DNA of 64,000 bases from Cardinalis cardinalis (Eukaryota > Chordata > Aves > Passeriformes > Cardinalidae). The stretch covers positions 3,193,950 to 3,257,949 of the forward strand of contig JACDOX010000082.1 of NCBI GenBank assembly GCA_014549065.1, read 5' to 3'. Position 1 is the stretch's first letter; each line of letters starts with the position of its first letter. The translations under genes were made by a program, and so were the position numbers. Shown here piece after piece: positions 38,190-46,909 of this stretch. Below the pieces are notes generated by a model. That model was not told where the DNA came from and did not search any database. It was given only the letters and a program-made list of their open reading frames with translations.

Positions 38190-39360
38190 GAGGGGTGGGG
38201 AGGGTTTACATTCTCCATTTCAGAAGAAGCTTCTGCCTTCCTTAGCAGACTTCTGTCTTCCCAAACCAAGACACATGGTAAGAACGTTTGGCCAAAGTCA
38301 GGAGTTAGGGTGCCATTCGGGGCCTGGACATCCAGGCATTTTCTTTTTCCTAGCAAACAGCACACCTGTCCAAGCCATGTGCTGAAAGCTTTTCCTCGAG
38401 AAAGCTGTGGGAAATGGCGTCAACAGCTTTACTAAACCCCAGGTAGGCAACATCCACAGCCTTTCACTCACCCACCAAGCAGGTCATCTTGTCACAGAAG
38501 CCAGGTTGGTCAAGCAGGACTTGTCTTTCACAGACCCATGTTGGCTGGGCCTGATCCCTGGTTGTTCTGTGTAGGAAAGACATTCTGTACTGTTTTTGTG
38601 AGCCAGCAAAGGCTTCCTGATGATAAGGAAAGCCCCATATTCCTCCCAAGGAAGACACCAAGATTGTCACCATGGAGATGTGATGAAGGAGAGAAAGTTA
38701 AGAGATACGGACTCTAGCTGGCTCACAGAATGATGTGGCTCCTTGGTCACCCAATGAGAACTTTGTTTCTCTTTTGTAACCACTGGGCAGTGAACGTGTA
38801 TGTTAAATGAATGTAAATATCTTGAAAGAGTATAAAAGCAACATGTTGCTGTAATAAAGCTTCTCTTACACCCTTCTGATGGAGTCGTGGTACTTTGTGC
38901 TGTGTCGTGCTCTCTAGCGACAGTTCTGCACATGCCAAATTATGGCACTCAGGATGGTCTGCTCCATCACCTTTCAAGGTACCTGAGACTTTTCTTCATT
39001 ATTTGTCTCTAGATTTCCCCAGCCATCCAGTAAAGGAGATTCTCCTTAGCCCTCATTTTGTGGTTAATGTATTTATAGACACATTTGTTTTATTGTCTTT
39101 TACAGCAGTGGCCGGATGAGCTTCCATTCTTCTTGTTTTCTCTGTGCCTCATCACATCCTTGTTGATTTCCTGACTTGCTGCCCCTTCTTTCAAATATTA
39201 TAAACTCTCCTTTTTACTCTGAGTTCCAGACAAAGTTCCCCTCTCTCTGGCTCTTCTTTCAGCGCAGCCTGTTTCTGTGCCCTGAAAATTCCTTCTTACA
39301 GCACATCCAGCCTTCCTGGGCTCCTTTGCCCTTCAGGGCAGCCTCCTGAGGTGACAGAAA
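38190..39360 (-). mobile_element. CR1 LINE reverse-transcriptase fragment, split by an LTR
   Basis: Minus-strand sequence carries decayed CR1 RT motifs (a KGKSCLTNL-like stretch and YLGFSKAVDAISHS for the usual YLDFSKAFD). It lies on both sides of the solo LTR at 38570-38922. With the endonuclease fragment at 40140-40745 it is in the right order and orientation to be one CR1 copy, separated by the ERVK fragment. Confidence 0.75.
38570..38922 (+). mobile_element. Solo LTR (family B, copy 1) inserted in CR1
   Basis: The 353-bp element begins TGTAGGAAAG and ends GCGACA. It is bounded by a perfect GTTCTG duplication (38564-38569 and 38923-38928). It contains a TATAAAAG-type box near 38830 and an AATAAA shortly after. 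The CR1 sequence reads continuously when the element and one GTTCTG are left out, which fixes the insertion point. Confidence 0.88.
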
Positions 39361-39399
39361 AATTTTTCAAAGCACTTTGCAAGGCTGTACAGTTAGCAA

Positions 39400-39920
39400 A
39401 ACACCATTCAAACTGCTCTTGTGTTGTAGGAATAATAAATTGTGAAGGATCTCTGGCATTCAGTTGCAAACACTGACCTTTATCTGCTAAGGCTTTGCCT
39501 TAGGCATCGTAACAGCACAGACCATATTGGGTCTTTGATCTCCTATGACATGTGTCCAGGTCACCTGGGGCTGTCCTGTTGATCCAAAGCCTTGGTCTCC
39601 GCACTCCCTAGAATCTGTTTTGGGGACAGAAGATTTGAAAAGGATAAGTTGAGCAATTCTGGGTTTTTTCAGGTAAAGTCATGGGTGGAGTAGAGGTGGA
39701 AACCATTGCATGTATTTGTCCAGTAAAATCTGCATCAACAACATCAGGGTGCACAATGATACCTTGCATTGTGGTACTTGACCTTCCAATTAACAATGCA
39801 CTCAGTCCTTTCCCAATAGGCGCCTGAGCCTTAAGAGGGACCTTATGTACCTTTGAGGTACTTATGGTTACTGTGAGAGAGGTGACCACATCCAGAGACA
39901 GGGACAACACACACCCCAAT
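39400..39920 (-). mobile_element. ERVK-like fragment: dUTPase/protease region
   Basis: Minus-strand translation of about 39608-39919 resembles the dUTPase part of betaretroviral pro: motifs such as GLSALLIGRSS and VDADFTGQI, with the trailing PPMTLPEKTQ. Further along, after a stop, GFGSTGQPQVTW and DQRPNM match the dUTPase-protease linker region. The frame is broken by stops and no gag, pol or env flank it, so it is a dead fragment about 0.5 kb long. It lies between two parts of a CR1 element. Confidence 0.75.
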
Positions 39921-40139
39921 GTCCATGTGGCAAAAGAGCAAGTATATTCTTCAAACTCCTCTTTATAAAGGCGATCTGAAAAACCCAGTCTGGATAGCTC
40001 ATTGGTCTGATCTTTTACACTGTCCAGCTCCTGAACCAGTGAGATGTCTGTGGCTTAGGACAGAACGTAATTGGATGAGGCTCCTGTCACTCAGCTCAAG
40101 GGCTGGTTTTATGGAGCCAGCTGGGTATCTTATTTTAGC

Positions 40140-40745
40140 TGATTTAATTGCCCAGTACAAATCAGCTTGTACAGTAGCATCCAGGAACCTCCTGAACTCT
40201 CCCCTCTGTACTGGTTGTATTTCCAGCAGACATCTAGTGCGTTGAAGCCCCCATGAAGACAAGGGCTGGCCATCATGAGACTTCTTGTCTGCCTCTTGGT
40301 CCTTGGTTCCGTGATCTGTACCCAGCTCCCACTTGGATATCTGCCCTGCTGGCATTCCCCACAATTCTTACCCACCAACCTTCAACACTTGCATCATTAC
40401 TGTCAAGCTCCAGACAGTCAAAACACTCTCTCACATACAGGACTACCCCAGCACCTTTCATTCCTTGCCTGTCCCTTCTGAAGAGTTCACCACCATTCAT
40501 TGCACCATTCCTGTCTCATTCCCTGCCTGTCCCTTCTGAAGAGTTCACCACCAACCATTGCACCATTTCAGTGGTGCCAGTCATCCCATCATGTCTTTTT
40601 GATGGCACTATGCGATGGTTTTCCTCCTGCAACGTCTTCCAGGATCTCCTGTTTGCTGCCCACACTGCAGGCACTGGGGCAGATGCACTTCAGTTGGGTT
40701 ATCAATCCCAACGCCTTTTTGGAGAGAGAAGCTCCAGTTCATGAG
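40140..40745 (-). mobile_element. CR1 LINE ORF2 endonuclease fragment
   Basis: Minus-strand translation gives GGELFRRDRQGMKGAGVVLY and VRECFDCLEL with ASVEGWWVRIVG, typical of the CR1 apurinic endonuclease. Further 3', GGFNALDVCW matches the GDFN motif region. Frameshifts and stops are present. A segment of about 60 bp is duplicated at 40451-40560. Confidence 0.8.
40451..40560. repeat. Tandem duplication of about 60 bp
   Basis: TTGCCTGTCCCTTCTGAAGA plus GTTCACCACC occurs near 40460-40495 and again near 40525-40555, with similar flanks (CATTCCTTGCC / CATTCCCTGCC; CATTGCACCATT after both). It lies within CR1 sequence. Confidence 0.75.
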
Positions 40746-41604
40746 TGACCATTCTCAGGAGCTTCCATGGTTTCTAGCACATCAATAACACTTGCACTCT
40801 TGCTGCTTCATGGCAATGAAGTAGACATTTCTTATGTCTACTGAGATGGTAGCCTGAACAACCTCACTAACACACGATCCTTCAAACAGTGTCAAGCCAC
40901 TCCCAGGCTTATCTCAAGTGACCTGGTTTTCATCCCCTTCCCCCTTCAAATCCAATTTAAGGCTCACTCAACATGCCCGGCTAACTCCTGCACAAAGATC
41001 CTTTTCCCTCTGAGACAGGTGTACCCAGTAGGTTTGTCACCAGTAGGCTTGTTGTCATCTAAGCCATCCCATGATCAAAAACCTCAAAATTCTGTTGGTG
41101 ACACCTGGCTTAAAGCCAGGGATTTGTCTGTACAACTTTCCTGTTTCTACCCTGAACAGGGGACCCCCCAGACCAACCTCCCCCAGTTCTACTGCTGACC
41201 ATGACAACCTGTGGTTGGGAATATGCCTGGGGTCAGCTGGGGTCCAATGTCCTGGCCATGTCCGTTTCCAACTCCTTTCACACCCCCACCCTACTCGCTG
41301 GTGGGGCAGCATGAGGAGCACCAAAGGTCTTGACACTCAGCATTGACTGAAACACCCCGGGTTTATCAATCCTCCTTCCAGCAAAAACCCAACCCACAGC
41401 CCCAGGGAAGAAATTCTCTGCCCAAAACAGTACATTCTCCATTCCTTATTCTATGCCATGTACATCCTGCTCGGGTCCTGTGATATCCAATACCCACCAG
41501 CCCCTTCCCACCCTTAGCTAATATGCACAGATATAATTCCCTTAGTCTGTGGACCACTCCTATGAAATGTCCATAAAATGCCCATAAAATGTCCACAAAT
41601 GTTC

Positions 41605-41765
41605 ACAAAGTTACAGAATCACAAAATTGTTTGGGTTGGGAGGGACCTTAAAGCTCATCTTGTTCCAACCCCCTGCCATAAGCAGGGACACCTTCCACTG
41701 GACCAAGTTGCTCTCCAGGCCCCATCCAACATCGAACATTTCCAGGGATGGAGCATATACCTGCT
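41605..41765 (-). mobile_element. CR1 LINE 3' end
   Basis: The inverted terminus is CAGAATCACAAAATTGTTTG followed by GGTTGGGAGGGACCTTAAAG, broken off near the LTR at 41823. Confidence 0.88.
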
Positions 41766-41822
41766 CTAGTTTGGCCTTCTGGATGGTTGCAGTGCCTCCA
41801 GGAGTGTACCTGCTCTGTTGGG

Positions 41823-42367
41823 TGTTGGAGAGTCATAAAAATCAGAGAGTTTTAGGAAAATTAAGAAAGCAGGCCTTAAAGAGAAGTTATGGGAACAGAT
41901 GCTAAAGCAGCGAAAAAAGTTTTCTAGGCCATGGTGTAGACGTGAGAAATAGAACAATAGGCTAGTGTTACCTCGCCTTTTAAGTTGCAACAAGTTTATT
42001 TAATGTATATTTTAGAAGGTTAAAAATGAATNGAGNNNTGTGCTTAGGTTTCTATGAACAAGCTATTGTGTTTAGAAAAAGCCTCATTGTTTTAACCAGA
42101 ATTACGTATGCTGTAAGATTATTGGATAGAATTATTGTCAATATGCCTGTTCTCTATGTGATTGGATGAAATTTACTCTGGATCTGTCTTATGCTCTGCG
42201 GTAACGCCAAGTTTCTTTGGCATTCTATGGAACCAGTGAGCAGGTCACATCCGGTTGTCTCCATTGTAAAACAATGTTATGAGACTGATGTAGGAAATAA
42301 ACCTCTCAAGGACCTGATTCCAGGTGTCCCGTCCCGTTTGTGCTGTAAATATATTGCCGGCGAGCAA
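41823..42367 (+). mobile_element. LTR-like element containing ambiguous bases
   Basis: The block begins TGTTGGAGAGTC directly after a CR1 3' end and carries AATAAA at about 42296, with a U5-like tail ending near GGCGAGCA. Unresolved bases occur at 42032 and 42036-42038. No internal retroviral sequence adjoins it. Boundaries are approximate and no duplication was found. Confidence 0.6.
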
Positions 42368-45333
42368 ATCAGTCTATTTGCCCTTGAAGTAAAAAGTTGG
42401 GGGTTTGTGCATGGCCACACACTTTGAGGTGCTCCAGCATGACCTCCAGCACAGCCACAGATGCTTCAAGGTGTGCTTTCTCTGGCATGATCTTATCCTT
42501 GGTCCACATTCCCTTCAGAGGTGCTCCTGCTGCACCATGGACATACCCACGGTCACCAATGCTTTGGGGTGTCCTGCTTCCACATGGACACTTCCACAGG
42601 TCACAGTAAGCAGCAGCAGCCACTAACGAGAACCAGACTAATTTACAGTAATCGAGCACAGGAGCCCTGTGGTTTTACTTTCCCTTTCTCCCTGGCCTCC
42701 AGGGCTGCTCTGGCCAGGCTCTCCTCACAGCAGATCTTGCTCCTCATCCCAGGTACCCCAAGGGGACACTGTCTCCTCCTCCCCACAGCTCCCCCAGCTG
42801 GATTCCTACCCTCAGCCAGGGATAGTGCTGCTTGCACTTCTCCCAACCACAGCAAATTCTTTGTGTGCCATTGCAGCAAGCCCCAGGACCTCTCCTCCTT
42901 GGTGTCCTCAGCACCTCCAACTCTCATCCCCCTGACCCCCCATCACCCATGGATATCCCCCTATATCTGGCTGTTGTCCATCTCCCTGCTGGCTGATGGT
43001 GCCCCTTGTCTGGGGAGGACCCTGCTTCTGACAGATATGAACCATGCTGGTATGTGGGGGTGATGGGTGAGCATGGCCAAGTCGCTGCTGCCAGCGAAGG
43101 AGGAGTCAGAGGTGGCTGAGCACATGAGTGATAAAGCCTTGGGGGTTCACTTTGGCTTGGAAGTGAGCCTGGGGGCTTAGCTGTAGGCTGCCATCCCAGT
43201 GTCATGAGCATTGTCCCCATTGTCCTCCTGCTTTGTCTCTGACCCTCCAAGTGTGCTGTGCCCTGCTGTGCAGACCCGGGTGCCCAGGGAGAGGTACTGC
43301 TGCTGACCTGAGCCACAGCCTACACTCTCCTCAGCAGCATGACAGGGAGGGGGCAAGCACTACATCCCAGGTCAGGAGCACCCTGCACCCATGCACCCAG
43401 ACTCTCAGGACATGCTGCTGGCTGGGATCCAGTGGGGTTGTTCCTGGTGGGTGACACAGCAGGGCAGGTCTCAGCTGGTGCTGGCATCAGTGTCTGGGTC
43501 AGTGCCAGGATGTGCATCAAGGAGGGGCTCTGCCCTCTGATGCAGCTGGGGTGCTTTCCCCAGCCTGCCTGCATCTCTCAGCAGCCCCTCCCAGGCCCCA
43601 CCACCCTCCCTGACCTGACCTTGCTCCTGCTGCCACACCTCCCTGGCCACTTGCGGAACAACCGGTTGCTTTCCTGTCCACAGCACCGCAGCATCTGGGG
43701 GCTTCCCTTAGGGCGGCTCTGCCCACCATGGAGCATCTGTTGGCCAGGACTCTGGCCACTGGTAGCCCCCCACATCAGCAAGACCTCCACCTCATCAAGG
43801 AGATGGTGCTGGACATGGCTCCCACCTTCTTAGCTACTCCTGTGTCCATGGGAGCATTCCAGTGCCACCAACCTATCCATGCTGGCTGCTCCACCTCCAC
43901 CTCCCTCTGGAAAATGGCAGTTGCCCTTCAACTGGGATGTCATCTTCATGACGAAGACCTGCTACAAGTCCCTACTGAGGACTTGTTCCATGAGGACAAG
44001 GAGATCCTCATCCCACTTTTCCAGATGTTTGAGGTTGCTAACATCACCCTCATCCAGCTGTTTCCGACTGTGCTCAGCACCTACTGTGTGATTTTGTGAG
44101 AGTTGATGTCCCTGCAGGACAGTCTCTCCTGCCACCAGGCCATGGGGACATGTGGCAGGGAATGGTCCTGTCCCACCAGCTCTGCCAGGACAGGGAGGTC
44201 TCGATCTTAGTCGTGGGGTGGGGCGTGCCACGGGCACATGGCTTTGCACATCTCCGAGCTGCTCTGACCTGTGGCTTGCAGTGGGGTCTGCGGGCAGCAA
44301 AGTGTCACACAGTGTCACACAGTGTGACTCAGCATGACACGAGATGGCACAGCATGGCAGGGCTGGGCGCCGTGCTGTGCAGTGAGGAGTGTGCTACTGC
44401 CATCGCACTGCAGGCAAGGAGAAGGGGTTGGGGATGGAGCCACCAGCATCCCTGGGACAGTAGGACAGGATTTGGGACACAGAGACACCCACATAGGGTC
44501 CTGCATGGCAGGTATCTGTGCCCAGCTCAGCCTGGCCATTGTGCCACTGTCCCCAGGACACTGGCTGAGCCTGGCAGGGGCCTTTGCTGAGTGACAGCTG
44601 TGGTGTCAGGATGCAGCTGTGTGTGGGGTCTGCGAGAGGGGATGGAGGCTGGAATTAACCAGGCTAGAGGGTGCAGAAGGGCTGCCTTGGCAAGCTCCAC
44701 TGCTTGCCTTTCCCTGGCTCCTAAGAGTCCTGTGGCTCCCTGGGCTGAGGGCAGCTCATGGGGGCGCATCTGGAGGCTTCTCCATCCCCCCCATCCCTAT
44801 CCTTGCCACATTCTGAGCATCCTGAAGTGTGATGCCCATAGCCCAGGGGTTGCTCAAGAGGTTTGGGATCTGTTCCCCAGCCTGTCCCACAGCCCAGAGG
44901 GGTCGCTGCCCCCAGAAGCACTTGGGAGAGCAAGAAGGGGGCTGGGACACAAGAGCAGGGGCCCTGCCAGCACAGGATGGTTACAGGGGCTGCCCCATGG
45001 AGCAGCAGGTGGGACTCAGCAATGCCATGCTGAGGAACAGCCCCAACCTCCCCAGGTGCAGAGAGGGATGTGATGGCCCCATCTTCCACGGTGCCTGCAA
45101 CCCAGGGCTTCTCCACCCACCCTCTCCTCCAGAGCAGGGCACAGCCATTGTGCCAGGTATTCCCTGTGGCTCTCTAGCCCTTTGCCAGGCAGAAGGGGGT
45201 GAGGAACGGATTCTGCCCTTCACAGGCACCAGGGCTACCTCCTCTCCCTCCCTCCTCATCCCACGGGTGCCCTCTACACCCCTGGGCAGCACCATCCCCA
45301 GGATGCAGGTGACACTGGGCAGCCTTGATGTAC
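42368..45333 (+). other. GC-rich stretch without recognised gene, ending in AATAAA
   Basis: Base composition is richer in GC than to the left, and a plus-strand AATAAA lies at 45337. Several plus-strand open frames exist (43728-44099; 44829-45338), but none shows a family motif I can defend. In human the convergent neighbour of IL18BP is NUMA1, whose long coiled coil is not present here. This could be a 3' UTR, a lineage-specific non-coding RNA or decayed DNA. Confidence 0.35.
44301..44360. repeat. Short imperfect tandem repeats
   Basis: AGTGTCACAC occurs twice in tandem, followed by diverged copies (AGTGTGACTC, AGCATGACAC), a roughly 10-bp unit. Confidence 0.7.
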
Positions 45334-45342
45334 TTTAATAAA
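45334..45342. terminator. Overlapping poly(A) signals on both strands
   Basis: TTTAATAAA holds AATAAA on the plus strand (45337-45342) and ATTAAA on the minus strand (45334-45339). The minus signal is 250 nt past the IL18BP stop, giving it a short 3' UTR. The plus signal would end a convergent transcript coming from 42-45 kb. Confidence 0.5.
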
Positions 45343-45589
45343 CTCTGGGGTCCTAGAGCCAGCTATGGGCAGAGCTGGTTCCAGCCCAGGCAGTGCTCCT
45401 GACTCAGCTTGGGGCACCAGGAGCCCCACTCACAGTGGGGCCAGCACATGTGGGGCCGTGCAGTCCCCAAAGCAGGTCACAGAGACGGGCCTCCCTGGGG
45501 GTATCACACATGCATGCAGTAGTGTGGGGCTGTCGGAGCAGGGAGCTGCACCGCAAGGTGCTCACCCAGCATGGGAGCTGCTCCCTGGC

Positions 45590-46740
45590 TCAGCCCAGGC
45601 CCCCACTCTTCCCAGGGACAGGGGCCGGTGCTTGGGACGGCCATTGCACCTCCCTGGTGTCGGCACCGAGGGGACTGAGCACCACGCAGGTGAAGTTGGT
45701 GTGCAGGTGCTGCTTGTTGAAGGAGCTGAAGTGCAGGTCACGCTGCAGGGCCCACCCCGAGCCCTGCAGCTCCTCTCTGTGAAGCCAGCGGGGACCAGTC
45801 AGTGCCCACTCCGGATGGGCAGACCCAGGGGCCTTGTCCCAGCCTGGGCTGCCCCGCTGTCACTGCCCCTGTCCCCGTACTCACTGCACTGTCCCCTCAC
45901 GCACAGCCCCGTCCGGGTGCAGGCTCTCCACGAAGAAGCCGTTCTCCAGCCAGTAGAGCAGCGTCATCTCTGGAAGCTCACTCAGTGCTTCACATGACAC
46001 AGTCACACTCTCACCTGCAGCCAGAGGGGGTGTGAAGGTCAGGGGGGGCTGCAAGGGTCCCCCGTGCCCCCCAGGCACAGGCACAGCCCCCTCCCTAACT
46101 AAGGGGAACATTCCCCCACCTCATCAGCACCCCAAAATCTTGGCTGTGGGTGGAGGATTCACCTTGTGTCTGCTGGAGGCTGGCACAGGAGCTGAACCCC
46201 ACTGCAGCCTCCTCACCCCCAGGCCCTGCCATGGCCCCGAGGGTCTCTCACCTGGGCGAGGAAGCTCTGCTGGCATCCGCAGGGTGGTGATGCTGGGCGG
46301 CTGCAAGGCCATGGCACCTGGGGGAGCAGAAAGGGGTGAGCTACGAGGCCGAGAGTGACCCTGAGACATTTTTGTATTGGGTAAGGAGGTGGGGTCCCAC
46401 AAAGGGAGGGGGGCACTGCTCATCCCCAGACCCCTGAACAGGCCTCTTGTGGGGCACAGAGCCCAGGGTTGACCTTAGCCCCCCAGTACCCCCCACTTAC
46501 CTGTGCAGCAAGCAGCCAGGCCCCAGCAGAGCAGAAGGATCGAGGCAGGGCTTCCCAGGGGCTCTGCAGACAAAAATGGAGCTCAGTGCTGGGCACGCTC
46601 CTCATGAGCTTGGGATGGTTCCCCCAGCACTCCCTGAGTCTGGGACGGTCCGTGCTCTCAGCATCCTCCCAGATGGCCACGGTAACCCAGCATGCTCCCC
46701 CCAGGACTCCCCAAGGCGCCGATCCCGTACCCCCCAGCAT
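45590..46740 (-). CDS. IL18BP: IL18BP, interleukin-18 binding protein, 5 coding exons
   Basis: Exons 5' to 3': 46731-46740, 46501-46563, 46252-46317, 45885-46014, 45590-45776. The total is 456 nt, 151 aa plus stop; every junction is GT-AG and in frame. The first coding exon holds only ATG CTG GGG G. Residues 1-23 form a signal peptide with a Leu-rich core (SILLLCWGLAACC). One Ig-like domain follows (about 33-135). Cys54 (TVSCEALSEL) and Cys120 (HTNFTCVVL) are the expected intradomain disulfide, with the family signature LLYWLENGFFVESL between them and one N-glycosylation motif, Asn117. It is slightly shorter than human (about 190 aa) and lacks the long C-terminal tail. Known role: secreted decoy that binds IL-18 and damps interferon-gamma responses. 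RNF121 lies just upstream on the same strand, as in mammals. Confidence 0.92.
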
Positions 46741-46835
46741 CCTCCTCCCGCGGTCACTGAGGTGGCGGCCGGTGCCCCCCAAGGCTGTCCGCCCAGCGCT
46801 CCGGTACATACGGACAGTCCGCGGTCGGCACGGCG

Positions 46836-46907
46836 CTCGGCTCGGCTCGGCTCGGCGGCGCTTTATGAGGCGGCGCGGGGAGGGGCGAGAGGCAGCGCCG
46901 TGACTCA
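46836..46907 (-). promoter_or_regulatory. IL18BP: IL18BP core promoter: TATA-like box, AP-1 site, short GC repeat
   Basis: On the minus strand, upstream of the first coding exon, there is a TATA-like CATAAAG (around 46861-46867), followed about 10-25 nt downstream by four tandem copies of a 5-bp unit (plus-strand CTCGG, 46836-46855). A perfect AP-1 element TGACTCA sits upstream at 46901-46907. The spacing suits a TSS near 46830 and a 5' UTR of roughly 90 nt. A TATA-type inducible promoter fits an immune-regulated gene; actual inducibility is inferred. Confidence 0.5.
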
Positions 46908-46909
46908 CC

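Noticed and set aside
43728..44099. Possible cytochrome P450 family 2 exon
   Set aside because: Only a short, weak resemblance around EDKEIL and LFP; no heme-binding or other P450 motif nearby.
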